DNA of 64,000 nt from Echinarachnius parma (GCA_037951105.1 JBAMJV010008303.1:91001-155000), one strand, 5' to 3'. Positions 1 to 10,593 are shown, counted from the stretch's first letter. Numbers and translations are program-made. The notes: generated by a model from the sequence alone, not told the origin.

Positions 1-362
1 AATGTTTGTTAAAATAATGATTCAATAGAGATATCATCAACAACTTTTTAAAAACCTATTCTGATTTGTTTTAAAGTAGTCTTCGAGCATTTTTTGATTT
101 GTTAAAAAAAAGTCTAAATATCGCCCGGTGATTGCCGGTGAAGAACATTTTGAATAAAAATATATTTATGAATATTTCAGCCGTTTCTGAACCGATTTTG
201 ATCAAATAAAGTTTATTCTGTCATTCAAATTGTATGTTCTTTCGAATTTGACAGTCAGTTTTTCATTATCTCACAAAAAAATATCGGGGGGCACTTCGGG
301 AAATACCACTACCTTTAAGTATTCGAATATTTCTTCAGATTCTCGCCGCTAAGAAAATTGAT
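1..362. repeat. AT-rich dispersed repeat, no gene
   Basis: No coding potential is seen. The stretch from about 175 to 280 closely matches 9745-9855: both carry 'gattttgatcaaataaag'-like sequence (accgattttg here, acaaattttg there) followed by a matching tail ending in 'cattatctcaca'. It is therefore a dispersed repeat copied about 9.5 kb away in the same orientation. The family is not identified. Confidence 0.5.
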
Positions 363-2337
363 TGCAGGGCAATTCCAAGCAAACATTGACATAAGCACCC
401 ATTTTTCAAATTCGTCAAATCATAACATATTTGGTATCAAAATAAAGCTAAAAGATTAAACTATTCAGAAATGCATTTCGTTCAAAAAATTTGTTTGCGT
501 AAACTATTATTTTTTTAGCATAAATTAACTTCTAATATACTTGTAAATATTAAGCTTAAAAGAGCTGCAAAAATAGGTTTTCATAAAATTTTCTTTCAGT
601 GTTGGTAAGATCATTACTTCAATTTATCAGATAAATATCTATTTCGGCATTTTCGGTCTTTGTTCTGCTTCAGTGACTGTCTCATTTATAGTCATCAATA
701 TGTCACGCTGTTACCCTAAAAACAGGTATTTTTAATATTTCTGGAAAAATATCAATGGGAATGAAATTATTTTTTGTTTCTTCTTCATTCGCCCATATGG
801 CTATATTATGGATGCTAAATAGCAGCATTATCTTTTACCACTAATTAATCTAAGCAATATCAATTTGGTCACGCTGTTACTTTTGGGGTAACAGCGTGAC
901 ACAACCTACTTGATCTCCATTGATATAATACACTAGACAAAATCAAATAATGAAATATGTGTTTTGTTTAGGTATGCTCGGGTATTGCTCATGCTTTGAT
1001 TATATGAATGGGGTCAGTTGATAATGTTTCCATCACAAAGTTACCCGAGTCATAAATGTGTAGGGGTTGTATGTCCGTCTGTCTGTATGTGCATATGTAC
1101 ATTAGTGTTCCTTTTTTTGCAATATCTCAAGAATCATTGGATGGATTTTGTTCAAACTTTGTACAACACATGTATTCAGGGGTACGGATTATCTGATACA
1201 TTTTGGGGCCATGAGGTCAAAGGTCAAAGGTCACATAGCTAATTAATATGCAAAAAATATATTATTCTCAAGATATTTCAAGAATCCTTCAAGGATGACA
1301 TGATAATTAATACTGGTATGCGTCCAGTGAAGTAGATGACCTGATTATAGAATGTGGTCATGGGGTCAAAGGTCAACAGGTCAAATTATTGTAGTTTATT
1401 TTTTATCTCACAACAAAAAATTTTGAATTAATGTTAGAAAGAGTATTGTAGGTAAAAGAAAATTCTCTGAAAATGTTTGGAGCACAGGTCAAAGGTCACT
1501 CGGATAATTACCAATTCAAACACAAAAACTTACTGACATTGAAATCATGTTACATGAAACAAATCACTTGTAGATATGCACTGTGCAGACAGAAAATTAA
1601 ACATTTGTATGCTAATTTGAGAAATAAGGTCAAAGGTCAGATGTCAAATGTCTAATATTTCATTGTTGCAATTAAGTATGCATTTTGGTTTTGATATTTG
1701 ATGGTTCACCGAACTAAATTCTGAAAAAGAAAAGAATTTCAGTTATGTCCAAAAACATTTTTTTTTATCAATAGAGGGCGCTAGGCTGCAAATTTGTGTC
1801 ATGCGAACCATCATTTCAGAGCATCTGGGTTATATTACCCATTCATCTAGTTCTGTATAGATTCTGGATCACTACATCCAAATTATATAATCTTATTCAT
1901 CTTATCAATATCTCTCGTATATATAACATGTACAATTCAGAGGTCACGGTGTTACCGTCACGCTGTTACCGTGCACAGATACGTTTATGATATCATATTT
2001 ACTATGAACATTAGATTTTATCTACATTTTTATTTGGATGTTCTAGCTTGATGTCTAGTACAAAGAATCAATGTGACAAAATTGCAAAATGTTCCTGTAG
2101 TTCACAGAGAAACCCATGTCTTTTTGCCGTCACGCTGTTACCGCAGATATTTATATTCATAATTCATAATTTAGTGGGAATTCTGACTTTCTTTCCTATT
2201 GTAAATAATTGGTAGGATAGTGGTAACAGATGCATATCAAAATTTGGTTCTGGACATTTTATTTTGTGAGTTATTTAGACTTTCATCGTGAGAAACACCC
2301 TCCGACCGTCACGCTGTTACCTTGGAATTGCCCTGCA
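363..2337. mobile_element. Candidate 2-kb element with 17-bp terminal inverted repeats
   Basis: TGCAGGGCAATTCCAAG at 363-379 is repeated exactly inverted at 2321-2337. Between them are five exact copies of GTCACGCTGTTACC or its 13-base core (702, 868, 1957, 2129, 2308), a one-mismatch copy at 1942, and an inverted copy at 888-900. The last copy ends directly at the right terminus. No transposase reading frame is present and no target-site duplication is clear. It could be a non-autonomous DNA transposon with subterminal protein-binding repeats, or a decayed satellite-like insertion. Confidence 0.45.
1040..1660 (+). repeat. Dispersed repeat rich in AGGTCA direct repeats
   Basis: The stretch has 'gtatgtccgtctgtctgtatg' -like sequence followed by four clusters of AGGTCA spaced by one A, at about 1214-1233 (three half-sites), 1370-1390, 1485-1497 and 1627-1639. 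AGGTCA-A-AGGTCA is the DR1 nuclear-receptor consensus. Here it recurs at regular intervals in repeat DNA and also in tomosyn introns near 60100-60560, so it is probably part of a repeat family. Receptor binding is not shown. Confidence 0.45.
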
Positions 2338-2479
2338 TCGTAGTTTGGTGAGTCTACTCAAGTGGTATAAAAAATGATAAGATATTTAATAGACAGCAAA
2401 TAAATGACTTATTACGTATTTATGTCGATCATAACAGTTTGGCCGTACGATCGATAATCAACAACAATGTACTTCAAAA

Positions 2480-5400
2480 CTATTCAGGTGGGATTAGAGG
2501 ATTGTACTTCAGATTGACGGGTACGACCTTTGTCAGTTCATTCCAGAAGTATTCACGTCCCCTCACGTTGTCAGGCCATCGCAAGTACGGCCTGCGGTCG
2601 CTAAGATACAGTCGAACCAGGTACGGGATCTCCTCCTCAGGAATATCTTCCAGGAAGATGACGACGGTGTTTTCTGTCAGCTGGTCATGCACGTTGTCCA
2701 TGGCGGTGCGAAACTTGATGAGGAACCAGTTGTCCTGGACAGCTCTCCTGCTGAGAAGGACGATGGTCTTGAAGCTGTGCTCCACGGCGTAGTGTACTGC
2801 CTCCAGGTAGTGCATACCAAGGGTGAGGTCCTCATCACCGAAGGAATACCTATCGTAGTCTGGAAGACGCTCTTCTAGAGTAGGTCGCAGGTGCTCTCTG
2901 GCCCACACCTCGTCGTCTTCAGTAAACATGATGTTGAGATCAAAGACAAACTCGCCATGTTCTCGTGCATCTTGCATTTCCCTGTAGCCAATAATTGCCA
3001 ACTTCAACAGGAACATTTTGTGCCTGATCAACCATCTGTTGCGGACCGCGACCAACAGACCAATAATCAATACGAGTGCAGCGAAAGGGATGGTTGAAAA
3101 AAGGACAATATTCGGATGGCAATATTTACTTGGATCGAACTGAAATAATGGCTTCCCTCGCAGTTGGTCCAAAGAGTCGACTGAGCAAAGTGTGTCATTG
3201 GGGTGTAGAAACATGTCGGACGTGTTGGCGAGGTCCTGCAACCAGCCATAGTCGCATCTGCATGCCAGCGGATTTCCTGAAACATCAATGTAATTTAGAT
3301 CGTGCTTTATCAACGTGCCCCAAGTGCTGCGATTAAATGCTACCAGCTGATTTCCCGAAAGACTCAAGTTCTTGAGATACGGGACTTTGTCAATGGCTCG
3401 TTCCTCAACAAAAATCAGTTTGTTGTTATCAATGTTCAGAACCTCCAACAACGGGAGATACTTCAGCATATCGCCTGTTATGGACAGCAAGTTATTATTG
3501 TTCAAATCTAAATAATACAGAGATTGCAGTCCATGAAATACGTGGGCTGTTAGGCTCGAAATTCTGCAGTTGTCTATCTTTAGGTCACTCAGTAGCAGGT
3601 TGTTCTTAAACAGTCCTTCCGGCAGAGTTCCCACAGGGTTGCCGCTTAGAATCAGGGTTTTGAGATGACCTAGACCTCTGAACAAAGATATGTTCGCCAA
3701 GGGGTCCCAAATATTTCCACCGGTAATTCCCGAATGACTGATATCTACGACTGTAAGCATGATTGTTTGGTTAAACGTTTGACCTGGCGTGATAGGGATG
3801 TATGGAAGGGGATTCTTAAAGCAGCCCAAACAATAAAACTTTAAAAGACTGTGCAATATCAATGCTAAATGTAATATATTGGTTCCTGTAATATCGAGCA
3901 TTTCAAGGCTTTTAAGCGTTTCATTAGAACGTAGTTCCACCACTCCCAGGTAGCTATTACCACTGAGATCCAACGTCTTTAAATTGCTAAGACCGCGTAA
4001 CTGGTAATCTTCAATCGTTATTATGTTATTTTTCGCCAGATTTAGAATCTCTATATTACTTTCCCATGTTGAATTCCGTATGTTTAATTCAATGATATGG
4101 TTATCCATCAAGTTCAAGAATTTTAGACGAGACATTCCCAAGAAATACCCTGCATCGATCTTTCTCAATAAATTTCCAACCAAGACCAACCTGTCAAGAT
4201 AGTTTAACTCAGAGAAAACGTTTACATAGAGCGAGAAATCACTACACATACCGATAGAAATACCAAGTAAACCGTGAGAAGATAAAGGAGTAAATATGTC
4301 ACCAAGGGGATTTGGAAGCTCCATGTCATGCAAAATTACACCTTGAATTTGTACTGACTTTGCAACACCACGGAAAATGTTTGATAATAAAGATGTATTC
4401 AATGGATGTAATCCTAAATACAACTCGCTGACAGACAAGGCCGCTATAGCATCTTCCGCAATGTTTCGGATCGGGTTTCCTTCCAGGAGAAATCTTAGAG
4501 TCGGGCAAGCAAAAAGGAACTTATCTGGAGTAAGATCTTGCAACTTGTTGTACGTAAACATTGCTTCAAGCAGCATATCTGTCTTACATCGGGATACATT
4601 CAATGAACGTATACGGTTTTCATCTAAATTAAGATACTTCAGCTTTGGAAGCCAGTCTAGTAGACCAAGTGGTAAGTCTTCCAGAGAGCCACCACTCAAA
4701 TCTAATATGAAAAGCGCATTGAGAGGTTGGAAAGGTACACCGTTTGGTAGTACAAGATCATAATTACATGCGAGATACAAGTGCTGTAAATAGTTTAAAT
4801 TCTGAAAAGCCGCCGTCTGAATCAACCTCAGGCGGTTAAAACTTACATCCAAATATAAGAGATTCGGATACGGCATGAAAGAAGTATTCAACAGAACCTC
4901 AACCTCGTTGCATCCCAACACTAACTTCCGGGTGCTATCAGGAAAATCGTGTGGCACAGCTCTGAGATGCAAGTTTTCACAAAGTACGGATTCTTCTTTC
5001 GGGATCCTTCGGCAGAGTGCTCGGGCAAATAGAAGCTTCTTCATGTTGGGGCGATTGGCCTGCTCAGAGGGTGTTCGGGCGAAGAGATCCCTCTTCATGT
5101 TGGGGCCATTGAACTGATCGGAGGGTGTTCGGGCGAAGAGACACTTCTTTCTTTCTGGGCCATTAAACTGATCGGAGGGTGTTCGGGCGAAGAGATCATT
5201 ATTCATGCTGGGGCCATTGACCTGATTAGAGGGTGTTTGGGCGACGAGATCCTTCTTCATATGTGGGCCATTGACCTGATCGGAGCGTGTTCGGGCGAAG
5301 AGATCCCTCTTCATGTTGGGGCCATTGAACTGGTCGGAGGGTGTTCGGGCGAAGAGATCCCTCTTCATGTTGGGGCCATTGAACTGGTCGGAGGGTGTTC

Positions 5401-5932
5401 GGGCGAAGAGATCCCTCTTCATGCTGGGCCCATTTGACTGATTGGTGGGTGTATGGGCGAAGAGATTATTCTTCTTGTTGGGGCGATTGACATGATCGGA
5501 GGGTGTTCGGGAGAAGAGATCCCTCTTCATGTTGGGGTCATTGAACTGGTCGGAGGGTGTATGGGCGAAGAGATTCTTCTTTATTTTCAGGCCATTGAAC
5601 TGATCCGGGGGCATGGGGGGTGTTCGGGCGAAAAAATCCCTCTTCATGTTGGGGCCATTGAACTGGTCGGAGGGTGTATGGGCGAAGAGGTTCTTCTTTA
5701 TTTTCAGGCCATTGAACTGATCCGGGGGTGTTAGGGCGAAGATATTATTCTTCATGATGGGGCCATTGGCCTGATCGGAGGGTGCTCGGGTGAAGAGATC
5801 CTTCTTCATGCTAGGGCCATTGAACTGATCGGAGGAAGTCGTTTTGCCGCCAGTGATGGAAAGTGACTTATCCACTCCAAACATCATAAGGAATAAGATG
5901 AACACATATCTCCGTACTCGTATGTTTGCCAT
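2480..5932 (-). CDS. Toll-like receptor with N-terminal 18-residue tandem repeats
   Basis: Intact 1150-residue single-exon coding region for a type I membrane pattern-recognition receptor that would signal through its cytosolic TIR domain. Residues 1-25 are a signal peptide. Residues 34-306 are 15 tandem copies of an 18-residue unit (consensus SDQFNGPNMKRDLFARTP). A short cysteine-bearing leucine-rich-repeat cap follows (about 306-320), then about 20 leucine-rich repeats, a single C-terminal cap (CRC near 890), a transmembrane helix at about 941-963 and a TIR domain at about 993-1137. The single capped LRR block is the vertebrate-like arrangement. Box 3 FW is present. The box 2 loop reads GDEDLTLG, with Leu where most TLRs have Pro. 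The start follows a good 3' splice site 25 bases upstream (AG at 5958-5957), so a 5'-UTR intron is likely. Typical TLRs are 750-1000 residues; the excess is the repeat block. The ligand is unknown. Confidence 0.93.
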   Translation of the reverse strand: MANIRVRRYVFILFLMMFGVDKSLSITGGKTTSSDQFNGPSMKKDLFTRAPSDQANGPIMKNNIFALTPPDQFNGLKIKKNLFAHTPSDQFNGPNMKRDFFARTPPMPPDQFNGLKIKKNLFAHTPSDQFNDPNMKRDLFSRTPSDHVNRPNKKNNLFAHTPTNQSNGPSMKRDLFARTPSDQFNGPNMKRDLFARTPSDQFNGPNMKRDLFARTRSDQVNGPHMKKDLVAQTPSNQVNGPSMNNDLFARTPSDQFNGPERKKCLFARTPSDQFNGPNMKRDLFARTPSEQANRPNMKKLLFARALCRRIPKEESVLCENLHLRAVPHDFPDSTRKLVLGCNEVEVLLNTSFMPYPNLLYLDVSFNRLRLIQTAAFQNLNYLQHLYLACNYDLVLPNGVPFQPLNALFILDLSGGSLEDLPLGLLDWLPKLKYLNLDENRIRSLNVSRCKTDMLLEAMFTYNKLQDLTPDKFLFACPTLRFLLEGNPIRNIAEDAIAALSVSELYLGLHPLNTSLLSNIFRGVAKSVQIQGVILHDMELPNPLGDIFTPLSSHGLLGISIGMCSDFSLYVNVFSELNYLDRLVLVGNLLRKIDAGYFLGMSRLKFLNLMDNHIIELNIRNSTWESNIEILNLAKNNIITIEDYQLRGLSNLKTLDLSGNSYLGVVELRSNETLKSLEMLDITGTNILHLALILHSLLKFYCLGCFKNPLPYIPITPGQTFNQTIMLTVVDISHSGITGGNIWDPLANISLFRGLGHLKTLILSGNPVGTLPEGLFKNNLLLSDLKIDNCRISSLTAHVFHGLQSLYYLDLNNNNLLSITGDMLKYLPLLEVLNIDNNKLIFVEERAIDKVPYLKNLSLSGNQLVAFNRSTWGTLIKHDLNYIDVSGNPLACRCDYGWLQDLANTSDMFLHPNDTLCSVDSLDQLRGKPLFQFDPSKYCHPNIVLFSTIPFAALVLIIGLLVAVRNRWLIRHKMFLLKLAIIGYREMQDAREHGEFVFDLNIMFTEDDEVWAREHLRPTLEERLPDYDRYSFGDEDLTLGMHYLEAVHYAVEHSFKTIVLLSRRAVQDNWFLIKFRTAMDNVHDQLTENTVVIFLEDIPEEEIPYLVRLYLSDRRPYLRWPDNVRGREYFWNELTKVVPVNLKYNPLIPPE
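5015..5833 (-). repeat. 15 x 54-bp in-frame tandem repeat in the TLR ectodomain
   Basis: Fifteen 54-bp units encode SDQFNGPNMKRDLFARTP-like sequence. Only one unit is irregular, with a 9-bp (three-residue) in-frame insertion in the fourth. Several units are nearly identical, which points to recent amplification or gene conversion. The units have a conserved N-G-P core and a basic M-K-(R/K) stretch, with no cysteines except in unit 13. I do not recognise the repeat as a named domain. Confidence 0.9.
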
Positions 5933-5939
5933 GACTAGC

Positions 5940-5990
5940 TCGGCTACCCTTGGGTTCTAAAAAGAAATGTAATCAATTAAAGGAACTTGA
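5940..5990 (-). promoter_or_regulatory. Probable 3' splice site of a 5'-UTR intron of the TLR gene
   Basis: Reading the minus strand toward the TLR start, an A/T-rich branch-point-like stretch is followed by 'attacatttctttttag' and then 25 bases of leader before ATG. This is a good acceptor and implies that the promoter lies further upstream at higher coordinates. Confidence 0.5.
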
Positions 5991-7130
5991 TAATTGATGT
6001 CAAACATCATCACACAAAATTGTCTTGATGAATCCCAAAATCAGTGATACAGTATTAAATCGTTATTTATTGCCGTTAGATATTTCATATTTCATTTTTT
6101 TAAAGAACTTAACGAAATAAGGGTAATTAGGGGGAAATATAAAAAGGAGAATAAGGAATGGACAACAATACGATCTTCGGGACATTTCCCAATTATTTTT
6201 AAATAAGATTTTTCTACAAAGAAATCTAAATAATTGGAGAATATTGACGTTTTTCGGATGACTTTGAATAAAGATTATATTACATTGTGTTAGGAAATCT
6301 GAAAGTTATGTTATTTGTATTTCACAACATTTACAATTCCAGGCTGTATTCGTTGATTCTATTATTGATAAAAACGCTTTAATTTTAATAATAATCAACA
6401 GAAAAATGTATTCAATTTTCAAAAAATATTCAACTTTTAAAACTTTCAAATGCTGTATTAAATATGTCACAGCATATAATTTAGCTCCATCATATCATAT
6501 ACTCAACTCGTGATCTTTCAGTAAATTTATCACAATACTTATAACATAACTGGAATGGACATTTTTGTTGTATGAAATAATGAGATACGGTACGTTGTGA
6601 TATGAAGAGGTTTGGTATACATACCTACATCAATGGATGATGGCGACCCTTCACAAATGTTGTGTTAAATTAAAATGTCCGTGCTATTGCAATGGTTCCA
6701 ACAAGTAATGTGAGATATCTACCCTCACATAAGATATATATCTACAGAACCCAATCGAAAATACAGTCACGCCCAATATCAATGGCCAATAGAATCGTCC
6801 ATTCTATCCGCGCATCGATGAAAATCTAACACCCACTCAAATTCGAAGCTACGCCCAATTTCATTGGACAACAATAATCATACATTCTATCCACGTATTT
6901 ATTGAAATATTCAAAAGCCACTCGAAACCAGGCCACACTTACTTTGATTAACAGATATAAACAAGCATTTGAATCATGCAAAGGCAAACGTAGATCTTTC
7001 TGAAGTCCTTGGGATACATTAAAAGCAGAATCGAAAGTAAAATTACCAAAACATGAAAGTAAGCCTATATAAACAGTTTATGCTTCAGGTGAGTGTTCTA
7101 AGTGTCACCGATATTTGATTGAGCAATAAC
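5991..7130. other. Non-coding, AT-rich; no gene seen
   Basis: No supported reading frame is visible. If the TLR has a 5'-UTR intron, this stretch holds that intron and probably the promoter. Nothing more specific can be placed. Confidence 0.4.
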
Positions 7131-7136
7131 AATCAT

Positions 7137-7231
7137 ATTTACCCATTCAGGACTGGTCCCCAAATTATTTGGGCTATCTATGGACAATATAATTATGTTA
7201 GAGCAAAATAAATCAGTCATGAACGGGTTAA
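7137..7231. mobile_element. Short inverted-repeat element (family also at 52743-52860)
   Basis: The left end reads 'atttacccattcaggactgg', and the right end is its imperfect inverse ('cagtcatgaacgggttaaat'). The same terminal sequence recurs at 52748. A small MITE family is the likely explanation. Confidence 0.45.
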
Positions 7232-7344
7232 ATAAGATACATACAATGTGATGTTTGTGATTGAATACAGAATACCCAGGCACGGTTTATGCGAATATAA
7301 GTGATGTTATATACCTCTCCATGACGCCAAGAACAACACTTAAA

Positions 7345-7530
7345 TGGAATGAATAGATGGATGAACGAATGAATGAATGTACTTGATTAATTAATTTATG
7401 TATGAACAAATAAATGATTGCATTAATAAATCAATCAATCAATCAATCAATCAATGTATGAATGAATGAATCAATCAATGGATGAATCAATCAATCAATC
7501 AATGGATGAATGACCAACATTAATGAATTA
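7345..7530. repeat. (AATC)n/(AATG)n simple repeat
   Basis: Interspersed tetranucleotides (gaat, aatc, atgg) form a degenerate microsatellite with no coding meaning. Confidence 0.85.
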
Positions 7531-7769
7531 ATAAATAATTAATGCATCGGTGGATGCAAGAACAAAATGTGAATGCATGAACTTATAAACAGCCTAGGAA
7601 TACCCTAATGCATAGATTAATGAAGGTACTGAATGCAGGCATGCGTGATGTAATGTTGTCATTAAGGAATTTATTAATTAATTACTATACAGTATTTAAA
7701 TCATTTTGTTGCTGTTTCCCGTGTACTTGTACAGGTTGTATGGGCCTCATCATTATGCTGTTGATTGTG

Positions 7770-7985
7770 CATGGCAGGGCGTACTGCGCGTCAGCTACCT
7801 CTGATACGGGCAATTATACTGACGTGTACATCATGGGCGTCGATACTTACGTAATACATATTCATCAGGGGGGGGGGGTGAATGAATGGATCATCCCCCC
7901 CTGATGAATGGGTATCAATGACAGATCGACGCCCGTGGTGTACATCATTACATGTAACTATAGTCCGGCGTGAGTATAACTAGTT
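7770..7985. repeat. Imperfect 200-bp inverted repeat with a G/C homopolymer loop
   Basis: The left arm (…gtacatcatgggcgtcgatac…attcatcagggg) is mirrored by the right arm (ccccctgatgaatgggtatc…gatcgacgcccgtggtgtacatc). A run of ten or more G faces a run of C around a short loop at 7868-7900. This could be a foldback MITE. Nothing links it to a gene. Confidence 0.6.
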
Positions 7986-8364
7986 TCGTATATTATGTTA
8001 TCATTATAACGAGTTTGTGTTTGTGTAAACATTTCTAAGTTTAGCGATTAATCCGCGCGAGTGAATTCAATGTCATACCAACGGATAACACAGCAGACGG
8101 AAGAATACGCCAATTTGTCCCGATCGCCATCATGGTCATACGGGAACATTTTGTTCAGGGGCTCAAATCATTTGCCTGAATAAGTAAAACAAACACATTA
8201 TTTTGTAGACTATTCACTTAATTTGTATTTGTGTTTCCATCTTTAAATAAAATATTAATTGGTTTTAACATTTTCAGTCAGATGAAGCCAGTTGTAATGT
8301 TTTTATGCGGACGATTACTGTTTAAATATATTTCATATACGGTATCTGATTCGTACCATGTATG
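7986..8364. other. Intergenic, no feature seen
   Basis: I see no coding frame or recognisable repeat between the foldback repeat and the TTAA-flanked element. Confidence 0.4.
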
Positions 8365-9008
8365 TTAAAGGGACAGGCCCTCTTTTGCAAGCCAATTTTC
8401 AAAAGTTGTGAGGTTATTGTCTTATATGAAAGAAAATGTCATTTAACAGCATGCCTAAACAAATTAGGGCTTGAAATCTCTTTTTCGTGGAGTTATAGAC
8501 CTAAAACTAATAAACCGTCATCCAACGTTTAATTGTGCACTATAGTTACGTGTATTCACCCTGTGAGAAAGTTCGCACACGGATTCCACGGAGTACCACA
8601 TTGCTACGCGTGACCCATACGTGATCCGCGCTAGCTACGTGACCCGCGCACAAATAACAACGGCATAAGAGAATACTAACAAAATAACCAAACCTCGCTT
8701 AAACTGACTTACATGTAATATATATTCTTCATTGTTTAGATCTTATTCCGTGACATATACCTTTACAAATGTCGGCTTCACAATACATTTACAAGAATAA
8801 GTACAGTATTGTTGTAATATTATGCTAAATCAGTTAAACTCCTTAATTGACCGATATATAATTTGATGGAGGGACTCATTCGTTTTTCATTCGTAGAATC
8901 CAATTTACAGGGCTGTTCGATCTGATTTTTTTGTGTGTGTTACATTCATCCCCATCCGTCAACTGGAAACTGTTCAGACATTTTGTAAAAGAGGGCCTGT
9001 CCCTTTAA
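8365..9008. mobile_element. 644-bp TTAA-flanked MITE with perfect 22-bp ends
   Basis: The first 22 bases (starting TTAAAGGGACAGGCCCTC) are exactly inverted at 8987-9008. Both ends are TTAA, so the structure is TTAA target duplication plus an 18-bp inverted repeat, as made by piggyBac-type transposases. The interior has no transposase frame. Perfect ends suggest recent mobility. Confidence 0.82.
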
Positions 9009-9086
9009 TTATATATTATCTATCTGACTAAAGTTTCATAATTTTCGATTTGAATTTTAGAGGGAACTACGTCGGAGCACATCCTT

Positions 9087-9300
9087 AAGCCCGGCGCAGA
9101 CAGAGCTGACTCGACCCGATCCGACTGGTTTTAATCAGGCTAGAGTTGGGCCCGGTCGGTCGGAGCAGATTTATCGTGTTGAATCGGCCCCAACTGGCAT
9201 CCGACTGTCTCTCGACTGGCAAAATGTGTGTCGCGAGGCACTAAAAACTGAGCCGATCGGAATGACAACCAGTCGAGTCGGCTCTGTCTGCGCCGGGCTT
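9087..9300. mobile_element. 214-bp MITE, copy 1
   Basis: AAGCCCGGCGCAGACAGAGC at 9087-9106 is exactly inverted at 9281-9300. The interior is G/C-rich with many CCGACT/AGTCGG half-repeats. No target duplication can be assigned with confidence. Confidence 0.75.
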
Positions 9301-9389
9301 TACACATCAGGACCAAGTTGTAGCCAGTGTGAGTCCGGGGTGGCGCTGTGCTCAATAATCTATGTCGTAAGATGGATTATACTCACCTC

Positions 9390-9600
9390 AAGCCCGGCGC
9401 AGACAGAACCGACACGACCCGATCCGACCCGACCCGACCCGACTGAAAGTCACAGTCGGTCCGACTCAGTTGCGGCCCATTCAACATGTTTAATCGGGCC
9501 CGATTGGCTTCCGACTGGCTTCTGACTGGCAAAATCGGAGTCGTGATGCAATGCACACTGAGCCGATCCGATTGAAACCCATTCGGATCGGGTCGAGTCA
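9390..9600. mobile_element. Second, degraded copy of the 9087 MITE
   Basis: It begins with the same AAGCCCGGCGCAGACAGA and shares the interior (cgacccgatccga; tccgactggc; gagccgatc). The right terminus is lost. It contains a short (CGACC)n expansion near 9418-9440. Confidence 0.65.
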
Positions 9601-9744
9601 TGCCCCCCTCTTCTTTGTTTCCGACATTTTTGTAATTTTTTGAAAAGAGGAAGCATTTTTAAACAGTTTTAACGGCTGGTTCAATATTGTTGAATGATTG
9701 TGAGGCCCCACATTCATATACAAATGGATATCATATTATGGATA

Positions 9745-9855
9745 GTTCAGCCATTTCTGAACAAATTTTGATCAAATAAAGTTTATTCTGTCATTAAAAT
9801 TGTAAGCTCTTTCTAATTTGTCACTCAGATTTTCATTATCTCACACAAAAGTATT
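9745..9855 (+). repeat. Dispersed repeat, second copy of the 175-280 sequence
   Basis: About 110 bases match the start of the window in the same orientation, including an AATAAA-like 'caaataaagtttattctgtc'. The family is unrecognised. Confidence 0.6.
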
Positions 9856-9899
9856 TTCTTTGCTCATTTTCAATCATTTATTATATTTTCTAGTAAGTT

Positions 9900-10590
9900 T
9901 TCTCTGTTTGAATTCAAAAAGGTATTTTGTGTAGCGCCCTCTGTACAAAAACTCAACTATCCCGTTAAGTTTGAGAAATTGCCCAACACATTGCGACATG
10001 TTGAATTCCTGTAACCATGGTAACCGAAATGAAATGTGGAGCTGTGAACAATATGTTGGGTCGTATTCAAACATGTTAACATTTTTGTTTTTGTAGTATA
10101 TAACAGCATAATTGTCATGTTGTTGATGTTGTGCTTTTTTTTTGTTGGGGGGGGGGGGGGGGTGGGGGTGGGGGATATACGTTTGGGAGTAAATGTTTGG
10201 GCGTGTAATCGTCCGGGGGGTAATTGTATGGGGAATCGGCTGGGATTAATTTTCTTAAGCAGTGGCGTAGCTACGGGGGGGGGGGGGGGGCGTGCCCCCA
10301 ATCGTTTGGCAAAACAAAATGTCGAATGACCCGAAATTAAGCCAAATGTGTCTATACCATTCATTACTTTCATGTTTTATTAAATGGGTGATGACAATAA
10401 TGTTATCAATTATAATAACAAACTAAACATAACAGTCGTTCGTAGTATAACGTATACCAATTTGAAGAATCCGTCCAAGTGGGAGGCCGCGGGCAAAGCG
10501 CCTAATGCAAATCATGTCAGTCCCGCGCGCGAGGATCGACGCTCCCGCATTTCAGTCATAGAAGTAGTAAATAACTAGAAGAGAATCTAC
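9900..10590. other. Non-coding; poly-G tracts and an isolated TE end
   Basis: Poly-G runs occur at 10145-10175 and 10276-10290. 'cagtggcgtagctacgg' at 10260 is the terminus of a family seen paired at 14559-14745, here with no matching right end. The frames crossing the G-runs are low-complexity. No gene is seen. Confidence 0.5.
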
Positions 10591-10593
10591 GCA

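Noticed and set aside
5015-5833. Regular repeats that might look like a CRISPR array
   Set aside because: They are contiguous 54-bp coding units without spacers, in frame within a TLR, in a eukaryotic genome.
9140-9656. Arg/Ser-rich frames on both strands
   Set aside because: They run through two copies of a G/C-rich MITE and differ between copies.
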